From: Taxillus chinensis | Taxonomy: Eukaryota; Streptophyta; Magnoliopsida; Santalales; Loranthaceae | NCBI GenBank assembly: GCA_023512835.1 | Contig: CM042088.1 | Coordinates: forward strand, 5,324,078-5,388,077 | Direction: 5' to 3' | Length of the DNA: 64,000 bases | Shown here: positions 10,926-22,257 of the stretch, in pieces | Numbering within the stretch: the stretch's first letter is position 1 | How the letters are laid out: every line of letters starts with the position of its first letter | Program-made: the position numbers and the translations under genes | The notes under the pieces: generated by a model | What the model was told of the DNA's origin: nothing | Database searches by the model: none | Seen by the model: only the letters and a program-made list of their open reading frames with translations

Positions 10926-11056
10926 ACGATCCTCAACAGGATCCCAACTCAGGGCCCTAAGCCTTAGCTCCACGAGCTCAACGGCTCAACACAATCTTCA
11001 ACAGGATCTCAGCTCAGGAAACTCATCCTTAGCTCCATGAGCTCAACGGCTCAACC
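10926..11056. repeat. Two-copy tandem repeat of about 65 bp in the LTR
   Basis: Both copies share 'cttagctccacgagctcaac' and 'caacaggatc'. It corresponds in position to the U5 repeats of the other LTRs but has a different unit. Confidence 0.75.
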
Positions 11057-11749
11057 TAGGCCTTAACATGCCACGTTAACCATATAGTATCACCTATACC
11101 ACACGATGAGAACACAAACAAGTCATGGAGTCGAAGCCCCAAATCCTCAAACCAACATACCAACATAGTATGACATTAAGGTTTACAACACTCCCTTTAT
11201 AATTGAGGCCAATCTTCACAAATCGATCCTCATGCCTTAACCAAGGAAGAAGATACTCATAACAGTTGTTTTCTTGCAATAAAAAGTCCCGGCATTGGGT
11301 CCCCATATCATAACTAAGATAATCTGATTTTTTGGGAATTTTTCTGAGATGTCTAACCCCACTTTCCAAAAATTCACCTCTAAGAAAAACTAGATTTTTC
11401 CGAGATTTTACACTTAATCTCAATTTTCACATTTTGAAGGAGTGAGAATTTAATTTTCTAGTATTTTTCTTCGAATCCGAAAGGGAGTATTTTGCTGTTT
11501 ACATTGTAACTTAAGTATATAACTTACTTAAAGGGTACAATATAAATGGTACAGTGGTCCGGTCCAGTGCAGTTGTACTGCTGCGAAACAGTGCTGCGAA
11601 ATACACTGCTGTGGAGCACTAATGAATCATGATGAATTTGTGTATATCCAAAGACAAGATCGAGATAAGAGGTTTAAGGACACCTACTTGGAGTGATTCT
11701 TTGAGCTCTACGAACCCAAATCGTCCTAAATCGCCAAGGCTTCAAGCTT

Positions 11750-11753
<4 letters not shown>

Positions 11754-11786
<33 letters not shown>
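11754..11786. repeat. (CT)n tract in LTR
   Basis: Pure CT run of about 30 bp (GA on the LTR sense strand). Confidence 0.95.
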
Positions 11787-11789
<3 letters not shown>

Positions 11790-12194
11790 TCTCAAACGTA
11801 CCAACACGATAGCGTAAAATGAAAGCTCTTTCTTTTCATTCTATTTATATTTCTGCAATTATTGACCAATAATATAGCTTGTCAATAATTGACTTCTCAA
11901 AGTAATAATTGACCTCAAAGGTCACGAACTCCAAATTGAGTCAAATTATTGTCAAAACGCTCGAAATGATGAGCACAATACTATTTAGATATTATCACAC
12001 TCAAATGACTACTCCAATGCAAATTCAACCAATAAACACCCAAAAAGTCAACATTTGGGCTACTCAAGGCCCCGACTCAGAATCGGGCCCAAGTACTGTC
12101 AAAATACTCACACCGATGGTTACACTACCGTCCAGATAGTTGCATTCCCATCGAATGGCTATCTCTCAATTCTTGTCATATACGAATCTTTACA

Positions 12195-12427
12195 TCCTTC
12201 TCACCTTAAGACTTTTCGTGCTCGAAAATAAAACACTTGCCCAAAGGACATGGCAAAATTCAAGCTCAAGTGCTGCACAATAAGACACAAAACATGATCA
12301 TCAATGTTGAACCCCATTTTGACCGGATTAGATCAGAACTATACTCAGTGAAAAATCACAAGACTAAGGACTACTGTAGGAGACCTTTAAATTCCCCAAG
12401 GCAACAACTAAGTGATAGATGATGAAG
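12195..12427 (-). other. Polypurine tract and short internal flank of the 10372-12194 LTR
   Basis: On the minus strand 'cgagcacgaaaagtcttaag' leads into GTGAGAAGGA and the LTR. About 200 bp of unassigned sequence follow before a plus-strand pol fragment starts. The change of orientation within this short stretch implies a rearrangement or a second insertion. Confidence 0.5.
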
Positions 12428-14281
12428 TTTGGAGAATAACGCACTTGAGGGAGTTGAAGGCACGATTGACCTTAGCACCTATCTTGATTCTTCCACAGGA
12501 GGGTGTACCCTTTGAGGTGTATTATGATGCTTCCAAGGTGGGGCTTGGTTGTGTGTTGATGCAAACTCGGTAGGTGATTGCTTATGGGTCTAGGCAGTTG
12601 AGACCACATGAGTAGAACTATCCCACGCACGATTTCGAGTTAGAAGCAGTGATCTTTGCGCTAAAGAGCTGGCAACATTATCTCTTTGAGGAGAAATTTG
12701 TGGTATATACGGACCATAAGATCTTGCAATATATCTTTGCTCAGAGAGACCTGAACCTTAGGCAGAGGCGGTAGGTAGAGTACCTGCAGCAGTTTCAGTT
12801 TGATTTGCTGTATACCCCAGGTAAAGGTAATGTGGTGGCAGATACTCTAATTAGGAAGAGGAAGGCCGTGATTGCCCATTGTGCCATTAAGGAATGAGAA
12901 ATGATGGACTAGTTGGCAATGATGAGGATACAAATGGTGACCCATGATAGGCGAGGGATGCTCAGTGTTGTTGTGGCAGTACCAGAGTTGCAGCACAAGA
13001 TCATAGAGGATCAGTTGGGAGACATTGACTGTGAGGTCATCAGGGATAGGATTCAGACTAGGCAGGCACCTTCTGATTGGACTGAGGATGCAGAGCATGT
13101 ACTGAAGTATAGGGGTAGACTGATAGTTCCCACTTCCCTTCAGGAAGAGGTTCTTCGGGAATTTTACCAGTTGTGATTACTTGTACATCTTGGTGGGACC
13201 AAGATGTACCATGCCATGAGGAGGCAGTATTGGTGGCCAAGCTTGAAGAAGGCCATTGCTGATTATGTGAGGAGGTGTTTGATCTGTCAGCAGGTCAAGG
13301 CAGAGCACCTGAGATCATCTGGTGAGTTGCAGTCATTGCTAGTGCCAGAGCGAAAATGGGACCACGTAACCATGGATTTTGTCATTGGACTTCCTCGTTC
13401 TAGGGGACACGACACTATATGGGTTATTGTGGACCGATTGACCAAATCGGCGCATTTTATTCTGATTTGGGAGACCGACCCAGTAAGGGCTTTTGGACAG
13501 AGATATCTTGATGTTATTGTGCAGTTGCATGGAGTCCCATTGTCTATTGTATCTGATCGGGATCCAAGGTTCACCTTTCAGTTTTGGAGACAATTGCAGT
13601 GAGCTTTGGGTACTAGGGTTAACCTGAGTACAACTTTTCATCCGCAGACGGACAATCAGTCAGAGCGGACGATTCAGACACTCAAGGACATGTTGCGTGC
13701 CTGTGTCCTAGATTTTGGAGGTTGTTGGGAGACTCACCTTCCTTTGGTGGAGTTATCTTAAACAACAATTATCAGGCCATGATTGGGATGGCTCCGTATG
13801 AGGCGCTATATGGATGGCCTTGTAGATCACCTTTGTGTTGGGCACAGACGGGAGAGACAGCAGTTCTCGGTCCCCATATGGTTCGAGAGACCACGAAGAT
13901 TGTGCAACTAATTTGACAGCGTATGTTGACAGCGCAGAGTAGGCAAAAGTCCTATGCGGATCAGAGGCGTCGACCTTTGCAGTTTGAGGTGGGTGATTAT
14001 GTATTTTTACGGGTTTCACCGCGTTAAGGGCATCATAGGTTTAGGCACGGATCCAAACTCTCCACTCATTTTGTAGGGCCCTTTGAGATTGTTGCCACTA
14101 TGGGCACCATAGCTTATCGGTTAGCTTTGCCACCGAAGTTGGCACAAGTACATGATGTATTTCATGTGTCTCAATTGAGACAATATCACCTAGATCCTTC
14201 TCATGTGTTGGATTATCGCGAGATAGACTTGGTTGATGATGGTGTTGTTGCCGAAATGCCATCATAGATTTTGGACAGGCA
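12428..14281 (+). pseudogene. Chromovirus pol fragment: RNase H, integrase, start of C-terminal domain
   Basis: Seen, in order: RNase H (the FEVYYDASKVGLGC-type strand at about 12510-12560, TDHK at about 12712, the QRR/TPGKGN linker), the zinc-binding part of integrase (YWWPSLKKAIADYVRRCLIC region, 13204-13290), the core with MDF (about 13374), SDRD (about 13552) and the [10 protein letters not shown] glutamate (about 13655), then the GPFEI...VFHVSQLRQY segment and the start of ILDRQE. At least six stops and several frame slips occur (e.g. TAG near 12571 and 12772, TGA near 13601). The RT part is missing on the left. At 14287 the Athila LTR interrupts it, just inside the chromodomain-like tail. 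It is closest to the pol at 26631-29428, on the other strand. Confidence 0.85.
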
Positions 14282-14286
14282 GGAGT

Positions 14287-15791
14287 TGATAACGTGCATT
14301 TTATGCCATTATTCTAGTGTTTATTTAGGATGTTTAAGAGCATGATTAGAGCCTTATTACTTCATATATCATTTATATTTGCTCTAACCCCTAGGAAGAT
14401 GCTATTTGCAAATACATGCGTTTTTAAGCTGTTTTGGCAGATTTTGGAGCTCACTTTTGATATAGTAGATGACCTCAAACAATTGGCATGCAAGAACAAA
14501 CGTTGCTTAGAATGATGTCCTCTACCTACCATAGAAATTTCAGAGCATTTGGAGCTGCACGTGAATTCACCCATTTCACGTGCAAGCATATTTTTGCTTC
14601 TCAGGCCTCTACAGGATGCAAGGAAGCTTGGGGAGAAGTTTGAGCTGATTTGGAGCTGTACGTGAATTCACCATATCACGTGCAAACTGACGTGCAGAGA
14701 TATTTTTGGACCGATCCTATCGATTTTCCATGCTGATCATTTGTTCCTAAAGGCCCATGTCCAAATTGTGGATGGAAGATAGAGATTTTAAAGTATGGAG
14801 TGTCACTTATCAAAACTACGTCGTTTTGATAGATGGGCTAGGGTACACACCTCAAGGCCCATCCAACCTCTTTAAATAGAGGCTCCACGCCCCATGCTAT
14901 AATACCTAGACCCCCTTACACGTTTTTAGAGGGAGAGGGAGGCTTCACGACTTGGAGGCTGCTCCTTGACCTAGGAGAGAAGCCGTCGCAGCCGTCACAG
15001 TCACCCGTCGCGGATTTTGGAGCCTAGATTTGAAGCCTTGTTGCGCGCGTGGATTAGAAGAAGATGTTTAGCTTTACTGCTATGGTTTTGCTTGTAATCA
15101 TGCGTGAGTAGTTCTTATAATCTAGGGGAGCAATGTAGCCCCCTTGTTGCTTTCTTTGTGTTTATGAATATTGGGTTTGGATGATTGAGTTTTGCATGTT
15201 TTATGAATCTGTTCTTAATTTCTATCTTTGGATGTACACCTTTGTATTCTTAGCCCTAGTCTGGGGCGGATTGAGATTTATAACTTATTTGTAATTGGTG
15301 TGATCATTATCCTTTTGCAAGTATGATTTATTGGCTTTGCATGTTTGTGTGTTTAGATGACCATTCTGGCATACAACTCTTAAAAGGACCTCAATGACCA
15401 TTTGTTGTCCTTGGCTTATATTTAGCATGTTTTCAATCAGACAACCCAAATACCATGAACCAGTAGAGATAACATAGGGAGGTGAAATTGTGACCCTAGA
15501 TGCCTTAATCCTTGATTCTAAATCCAACGTTTTTAGTTATTTCAATTGCAATTCTATTTTCAGTAAAGTAATTTTAAAACACAATTTTGTTTGCCGAGAC
15601 ATTGTTTTAAGCAAGATTAATTTGGTGATTTGAGTTAAAGCTAGATAACTTGGTAATCTCTGTGGGATCGACCCCTTTCTTGTCGCTATTCTATTTAGCA
15701 TTAGTTAAGGGAATTAATATTTTGAGAAGGGATTTAAATGATAGTAGCTTAACCCTCACTTTGGTTTCGCTCACGAAATACCCGTTTGTCA
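14287..15791 (+). mobile_element. 5' LTR of the Athila-like element
   Basis: 1505 bp, TGATAACGTGC... to ...GTTTGTCA. The left half matches the 3' LTR at 61595-62207 nearly base for base. U3 (about 14388-14831) holds G-box inverted repeats (14551-14583, 14662-14687) and one palindromic ACGT box (14810-14831). The TATA position reads TTTAAATA (14873-14880), where the 3' LTR has TATAAATA. Confidence 0.92.
14810..14831 (+). promoter_or_regulatory. Palindromic ACGT box in the Athila-like LTR
   Basis: Perfect copy with core CAAAACTACGTCGTTTTG, identical to the boxes in the chromovirus LTRs although the elements belong to different lineages. It sits 41 bp upstream of the TATA-like TTTAAATA. Confidence 0.65.
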
Positions 15792-15794
15792 AAT

Positions 15795-15812
15795 TGGCGC
15801 CGTTGCCAGGGA
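15795..15812 (+). other. Primer binding site (tRNA-Asp)
   Basis: TGGCGCCGTTGCCAGGGA, 3 nt after the LTR end. It differs at one base from the complement of plant tRNA-Asp 3' ends (TGGCGCCGTTGCCGGGGA), the primer used by Athila elements. Confidence 0.88.
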
Positions 15813-16003
15813 TTCAACGGTTAACTAGTTTTTAAAATCAACATTGAGTGAAATTGTTTGAATTCTGATCTTGATGTTTTATTTTGTCTATTATTTTCTG
15901 TTATTTTGTGTTCTTTATTTATTTTTTTTGCATTGTTCGGAGCTGCTGGGTGTGTTCTTGTTGTTTTACAGGAACATACACCAAGTATTTGAGGAATTCC
16001 TAG

Positions 16004-17973
16004 TTGTGCATGCCAAGACAGGAGTTTATACCATTTAATCGGGAACCTGAAAGATTGTTCAGAGCTCGGCGTAGAGCAGCTAGGGAAGCAGCACGTGAGG
16101 CTGAAGAAGCATTGCAAGGCTTAGAGCATTTAGTAGGTGAATTGATGGAAGATTTAAGGCCTGATGGTGGTGCACCGCAAGGAGGGGCCAATTACAATGG
16201 CCAATATCCAGAAGAAGAGGATAATAGGTTTATGCCCAGAACCTTCTTAGACTATGCGAGACCGATGATGTCAGACCATTATTCTGGGATTCGGCAGACA
16301 AGAGTCCAAGCAAATAGCTTCGAGCTGAAGCCGGCGTTGATCAACATGGTGAGCAACAACGCGTTTGGAGGAACAACCGTGAATAATCCACACCAGCATT
16401 TGATGAGGTTCTATTAGATGTGCGACACCATAAAGATCAACAATGTTTTGGAGGAGGCAATAAAGCTAAGGCTTTTCCCTTTCTCTTTAAGGGATAGAGC
16501 TCTTGGCTAGTTCAACGATCACAACAGGTTCAATCAACACTTGGGAGGAGATGCGACCAAGTTCATGTCAAAGTACTTCCCTCTTTCCAAGGTGATCCAG
16601 CTCGAGAGGGGAGATTAGCGATTCAGGCAAGATGAGATGGAGACTCTTCATGAAGCTTGGGAGCATTTCAAAGACTTAGTGAGAAGATGCCCTGATCATG
16701 GAAGACCCCAGTGGATTCAAATTGAATCTTTCTACACAGGTCTTCGGTCCCACTCACAAGACAAAGTGAATGCAAATTCTTGGAGGATGCTTGATGAATC
16801 AAAAGCCTTGACGCAGAGCAGAGCTCTTGGAGAGGCTGTCATTAGCCGATTGGCGGTGGTCTAATGTGCGTACTTCAAAGCCAAGGGAGAAGATAGCTTC
16901 ACCTGATAATTCTTCTAATGATATGCCAGCACAGATTCAAGCTTTAGTGAAAGGCATGGAAGTATTGGCTCTTAAAGTTGAAGGATCACAACAAGCTTTA
17001 CCGATGCCGAGCAAGGCTGGAGTGGAGCTGAAGAAGCCAATTATGTTGGAGGAAAGGGCTTATATCGGCAGGCAATTTTATCCTCAACAACAACAACAAG
17101 GGTACAACCAGAACCAGCAGCAATCTCAGCCATTTCAGAAAAACCAGAACCGAGGGGGAGATACCTCATTTCAGTACAAATATGTGCCCCTAGGGATGAA
17201 ACAGAATCCGTATGCTATGGATAATTATTTACACCCACCTCCGGGATTCGAGCGAAACTGCCTCGGCCTCAACAAGAAAGAGGAAGGGTATATCGAATGT
17301 GGATGAGCCAACCAAAAGAGAGGATAATTTGGAGGAAAGGGTAGTCACCATGGAATCTTCAATGAAGAATATAGAAAAGCTGCTTGTGAGTTTGGCCCAG
17401 AATGTAAATCAAGGAGCCTCAGCTAAATCTTTTCCAAGTGATACTGAGGTGAACCCCAAGGAGAGCTGCAAGGCTATTACTCTAAGAAGCGGGAAGGCAC
17501 TGAAAGAAGCTGAAGAGCCTAAGAAGAAGGCAATTCCAGAAGAACAGAGCAGACCATTGGAAGCTAATGACCAAGGAAAATCAGATAAAGCTGAAGAAAG
17601 AGTGCAAGAAAAGAACGACCAGCAGCTGAGTCAAGACAGAATAGCTGAAGAACAGAGGCAAGAGCTCAGGCCTACTATGCCATTTCCTCAGAGGTTGGGG
17701 AACCAGAGGGTTGAAGAAGAGCATGAGTGCTTTCTGAGTTTGTTCAAGAGGCTTGAAACTAACATTCCATTTGTGGAAATCTTGGAGCAGATGCCTAGGT
17801 ACAGAAAGTACATCAAATATTTTGTGAAGAAGAAGAGGAAATATGGGGATCATAAGATGGTGGCAGTCACTAACGAGGTGAGCAGTGTTGTTCAACAGAG
17901 TTTGCCCATGAAGCATAAAGATCCGGGCCGTTTTAATCTCCCTTGTGTGATTGGCAATGCACCGCAGCAGTAG
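16004..17973 (+). pseudogene. Athila-like Gag (decayed)
   Basis: Seen: an Arg/Ala/Glu-rich helical N-terminus (RARRRAAREAAREAEE), the conserved Athila Gag block RTFLDYARPMMSDHY...ELKPALINMV, then the IKLRLFPFSLRDRAL capsid helix, the DLVRRCPDHGRP segment and a Gln/Asn-rich tail (QQQQQGYNQNQQQ near 17085). Stops at 16415-16417, near 16508 and near 16616, and frame changes near 16850 and 17250, break it. The acidic linker 17300-17700 (PKKKAIPEEQ, EERVQEKN) precedes the protease. Gag would form the particle; this copy cannot make a full-length product. Confidence 0.85.
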
Positions 17974-18438
17974 GCCCTATGTGATTTAGGGGCCAACATC
18001 AATTTGATCTCCTTTGCTTTGTACAAGCAGCTTGGGTTTAAGGGCATGAAGCCCACTTCCATATCATTGCAGTTTGCTGACCGGTCTACTGGAAGGCCTG
18101 AAGTGATAATTGAAGACGTGTTAGTCAAAGTGGGCTCCTTCATATTTCTAGCGGACTTTGTAGTTTTGGAGATGGAAGAAGATAGAGGAGTTCAGCTACT
18201 CCTTGGAAGACCGTTTCTCAGAACGGGTTGTGCATTGATTGATGTTGCTCAAGGGCAGCTAACTCTGAGAATTAATGAGGAGACCTTAGTCTTCCACATG
18301 GGGAAGGCTTTGCAAGGTCAAGAGGAGGAGGACTGCCTTTGGGTTAAAGACCTTGAGGAATTGGTGGAAGACTACTTGGCGAAGAAATTACCACCACCAA
18401 TAATGGAGCCCTTCACCTATAGAAGCTCAACAAGATGA
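17974..18438 (+). pseudogene. Athila-like aspartic protease domain
   Basis: Frame from 17974, directly after a TAG (17971-17973) that splits it from the gag linker. The active-site motif reads ALCDLGANINLISF (Athila-type D-L-G-A, where other elements have DSGA or DTGA). The flap region follows, then the closing motif LLLGRPFLRTGCALIDV (about 18195-18245). It cleaves the Gag-Pol precursor in the particle. The motif is intact, but the upstream stop makes synthesis from this copy unlikely. Confidence 0.85.
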
Positions 18439-18455
18439 AGAGATGTACTTGACAC

Positions 18456-19502
18456 TTGAGGAAGATGAGCAAACTACAAACTCTCTTGGAGCAAGGCGAG
18501 GAGGAGAAAGAAGATGACGTGCCTCCAGCTCCGGAACCGAAGGAGCTGCCTGGACACCTAAGGTACGAATTTTTAGACTCTACAAATCAATTCCCTGTCA
18601 TTGTTGCTTCTAATTTGAATGATGTGGAGTGCACTCAATTGCTAGAAGTCCTTAGGAAACACAAAAAGGCCCTAGGATGGAACATTGAAGACATTAGGGG
18701 TATTAGTCCAGGGATTTGCATGCATAAAATTTTGATGAATGATGATTTTAAACCCACTACTGAAAGACAAAGAAGATTAGACCCTGCCATGAAAGAAGTT
18801 GTTAGAAAAGAAATTTTAAAATGGAAAAATGCGGGTATAATTTATGCTATTTCCGATAATGAGTGGGTGAGTCCATTGCATATTGTGCCCAAGAAAGGGG
18901 GCATGACCGCGATTAAAAATGAGAAAAATGAATTGATCCCATCTTGCACTGTGACGGGGTAGAGAGTGTGTGTTGACTATAGAAAGCTGAACAAGGCTAC
19001 TAGGAAGGATCATTTTCCTCTTCCTTTCATTGACCAAATGTTGGATAGGTTAGCTGGCTATAGTCACTACTGCTTTTTAGATGGCTATTCCGGGTATAAT
19101 TAGATCATGGTTATGCCCGAGGACCAAGAAAAGACCACCTTCACGTGCCCTTTTGGCACTTTTGCATTTAGGAGACTGCCATTTGGGCTTTGTAATACCC
19201 CTGCCACCTTTCAAAGGTGTATGATGGCCATTTTTCAGGGTTTGCTTGAGGAGATCATGGAGGTCTTCATGGATGACTTTTCGGTGTTTGGTTCCTCCTA
19301 CCAACAGTGCTTGAAAAATCTAGATGTGGTCTTAGAGAGATGTGAGGAGAAGGAACTAGTCCTAAATTGGGAGAAATGCCATTTCATGGTAAGCGAGGGG
19401 ATAGTTCTAGGGCACAAGGTGTCTGCACATGGTTTGGAGGTAGACAAGGTAAAAATCTCCATTATTGAGACTCGCCACCTCCAACCAATGAAAAAAGAGT
19501 GA
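18456..19502 (+). pseudogene. Athila-like reverse transcriptase
   Basis: Seen: linker with DIRGISPGICMHKILM, LDPAMKEVVRKEILK, then WVSPLHIVPKKGG, VCVDYRKLNKATRKDHFPL, LDGYSGYN, the TTFTCPFGTFAFRRLPFGLC block and the catalytic motif VFMDDFSVFG (Y-x-D-D position, about 19266-19295). In-frame stops: TAG 18960-18962 (before VCVDYR), TAG 19101-19103 (in the GYN-Q position) and TGA 19500-19502. It copies genomic RNA into cDNA. The sequence type is characteristic of Athila. Confidence 0.9.
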
Positions 19503-20342
19503 GAAGTTTCCTTGGCCATGCTGGCTTTTATAGGAGATTCATTAAGGACTTCTCAAAAATTGCAAAACCCATGAGTAGGTTGTTAGAAAAAGACACAAGC
19601 TTTGAGTTTAATGCAGATTGCTTAGAAGCTTTCAACATCCTCAAGGGTAAGTTAGTCATCGCACCTGTTATAGTCACACCCGACTGGGCTCAGCCTTTTG
19701 AGCTAATGTGTGATGCGAGTGATTATGTTGTGGGGGGTAGTCTTAGGGCAAAGGCGAGAAAAGGTGTTTAGGGTCATTTACTATGCTAGTAAGACCTTAG
19801 ATGATGCTCAACGTAACTATACCACCACCGAGAAAGAGTTGCTAGCTGTGGTTTATGGCTGCAACAAGTTTAGACCTTACCTTTTTGGGTCTAAAGTCAT
19901 TGTTTATACCGATCATCTTTGCATTGAAATATTTGTTTGCTAAAAAAGAAGCTAAGCCACGCTTGATTAGGTGGGTTCTCCTCTTACAGAATTTGACCTT
20001 GAAATTAGAGACACAAAGGGAGCCCTAAATTCTGTGGCTGATCACCTCTCCCGTGTGGAGAATGCACCTAAGTCTCTACCCATTGTAGATGACTTTCCTG
20101 ATGAGAAGTTGTTTGAGGTGCACCATCTTCCTTGGTTTGCTGACATAGCAAATTATTTAGCCACTGGGTTCATACCCAAGCAGTTAGACTACAACCAAAG
20201 AAAGAAATTGTTAGTGGATGCTAAGAAATTCATTTGGGAAGACCCAATTCTTTATAGGAGGTGTTCTGACCAAATTATTAGAAAGTGTGTCCTTGAGGAG
20301 GAGGTAGATGACATAATACATCATTGTCATGCATCACATTAG
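19503..20342 (+). pseudogene. Athila-like RNase H and integrase N-terminus
   Basis: Continues from RT: the connection helix GHAGFYRRFIKDFSKI, FELMCDASDYVVGG (first RNase H Asp), YYASKTLDDAQRNYTTTEKELLAVV (Glu), VIVYTDH (Asp, about 19898), the ADHLSR linker, then the start of the integrase zinc domain with HHCHAS at 20325-20340. Frame changes near 19740, 19930 and 20335 break it. Confidence 0.85.
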
Positions 20343-21388
20343 GGGGCCACTTTGGGGTGCAAAGAACTGTGGCTAAAATCATGCAGTGTGGCTTTTATTG
20401 GCCTCACATGGTGAATGACACCTATGTCCACATCAAAAAGTGTGATAGATGTCAAAGGGTAGGTGGTCTGTCTAGGAAAAATGAGATGCCTTTAACTGGA
20501 ATCCTTCCAATTAAAATTTTTGACATTTGGGGCATTGACTTCATGGGGCCATTCCCCAATTCTGATGGGTATTTATACATTTTGCTTGCTGTGGATTATG
20601 TGTCTAAGTGGGTAGAAGCTATTCATACTAGAGTGAATGATGCTAGGGTTGTGACTCACTTCCTTACTAGGAACATCTTTAGCCGTTTTGGGACACCAAG
20701 GGCTATAATCAGTGATGAGGGTAGTCATTTCTGCAACAAATTGTTTGACAAATTATTGAACAAGTATGGTGTCACTCATAGGAAGTCTTTAGCCTACCAC
20801 CGGCAAGCTAGTGGACAAGTAGAAGTGTCCAACAGAGAGATTAAGGTCTTTTTAGAGAAAACTGTTGGAGCCAATAGGAAAGATTGGTCTCAAAGGCTTG
20901 ATGAAGCTTTATGGGCATATAGGACAGCTTACAAAACTCCCATTGGGATGTCACCTTACCGTATTCTATATGGTAAGGCATGTCACTTGCCCGTGGAACT
21001 AGAACACAAGGCTCATTGGGCCTTGAAGAAGTTAAATTTTAACCCACAAGAGACCAAGGAGCTTAGGATGACTCAATTAATTGAGTTAGATGAACTTAGG
21101 CTGGATGCCTATGATAGTGCTAGATTTTACAAAGATAGAACTAAGAAATGGCATGATAGGCAACTCAACAATGAACCATTAACCTTAGGGCAGAAAGTTC
21201 TTCTATTTAACACAAGGTTGAGGTTATTTCCTGGAAAATTAAGGTCCAAGTGGATGGGACCTTTTGTGATAGTTGATAAGAAGCCATATGGGAGCTTTGA
21301 GCTCCAAGCTGTAGATGGCAAGAAATTTTGGGTGAATGGCAACAGACCGAAACCATACTTTGATTCAACTCGAGAGGGAGATAGTTGA
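20324..21388 (+). pseudogene. Athila-like integrase, core and C-terminus (long open frame)
   Basis: A 354-codon open frame, the best preserved part of this copy, but separated from RNase H by a frame slip near 20335. Seen: zinc-binding Cys pair CDRC (residues 40 and 43), catalytic Asp72 in GIDFMGPFP, Asp131 in IISDEGSHF, Glu167 in GQVEVSN (35 residues between the last two, the DD35E spacing), and a C-terminal domain with [22 protein letters not shown]. It inserts the cDNA in the nucleus. No chromodomain follows, as expected for Athila. Confidence 0.9.
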
Positions 21389-21689
21389 TTCCCTCTCTTT
21401 CACCATTGCATGATCATAACCGAAAGTCTAGCTACGAGACTTTAAATAAAGCGAGGTTGGGAGGCAACCCAATGTTTATTGCTATGTTTTATTTTATGTT
21501 ATTTTCTTTTATTTATTTTATTCAATAAATTTGTTTGCAAGCTAACCATTGTGCAGGAGACTTTGTTCCTTTCTTAACTAACCATTTGTAGGATGAGCAA
21601 ATTATTGGGTCTTGAACTTGTGGAATTATTTTTAAAGCCAAAGTCAAGGAGCAAGGAGCAAGTGAAGCCCAAAAGTGCTTGAAGATGGG
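21389..21689 (+). other. Spacer after Athila integrase
   Basis: No coding content recognised. It has the usual Athila wording 'gcgaggttgggaggcaaccc' (21451-21470) downstream of integrase, then a T-rich stretch. Confidence 0.6.
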
Positions 21690-22134
21690 CTCAAACAATT
21701 TACGTGCAAGACTTAAAGATGGTCCATAATGCACAAGCAACTAAGTGGAGAAATTTGGGCTAGAACGTGAATTTGCACGTGAATTGCCCAATTCACGTGC
21801 ACCTCCTTTTGAGCTGTAACTTTCTGGAATGGTAGATGAAGACCATGTGAATCACGTTTACTCTTGCACGCGAATTGCTAGCTGTCATATGGAGGCTCAA
21901 AAATGCAAACTACCGATTTTAGCCCTCCTCGAAGCTTCAAACAATTCACGTGCAGAAGGGACTATTGCTTGCCAGCTTAAGGGGGACCCACCACCAAAGT
22001 TTGGGACGATTTCGACTCGCACGCCAATTCAACCAATTCACGTGCAAGGGCTATTTTGGTCAGAACACTCTGAAAATTTAGGGCCACGTGTATCACGCCA
22101 ATTGGAGCATCTTTCCTTCTACTCGCTATATAAA
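21690..22134 (+). promoter_or_regulatory. Internal U3-like module with TATA box upstream of the third ORF
   Basis: Contains the same short inverted-repeat vocabulary as the LTR U3: aatttacgtgcaag (21698), a strong pair GCACGTGAATT / AATTCACGTGC (21776-21801), CAATTCACGTGC (21944), GCACGCCAATT / AATTCACGTGC (22020-22046) and CACGTGTATCACGCCAATT (22085-22103), followed by TATATAAA at 22127-22134. The third ORF starts at 22258, so a start site near 22160 would give a leader of about 100 nt. Seen: the motifs and the TATA box. Inferred: promoter function for a separate mRNA. Confidence 0.55.
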
Positions 22135-22257
22135 GAGAGACCATCTTCAAAGGCTTCCACACCAAAATCACTCCAGATCTGAGTATTAGAGAAACTCGCT
22201 CTTTTGCTCTCTTGCTCTTCGGTTTCTTGCTCTTTGCTCTTTATTCTCATTCCAAAG

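Larger units (their letters stand above)
10372..12194 (-). mobile_element. Chromovirus-type LTR, minus strand (3' LTR or near-solo)
   Basis: Read on the minus strand it starts TGTAAAGATTCG and ends GGGGGCGTGACA, 1823 bp. The end matches the GGCGTGACA end of family A. Directly to its right is a polypurine-like tract (AAGGTGAGAAGGA, minus strand) and 'cgaaaagtcttaaggtgaga', which also flanks the 3' LTR at 26290. It contains a long CT/GA tract (11754-11786) and two copies of a unit of about 65 bp (10928-11056). The five bases before 10372 are GATTC; no right-hand partner was found. Confidence 0.75.

Noticed and set aside
11094..11423. 109-codon minus-strand frame
   Set aside because: Lies inside an LTR with no recognised domain.
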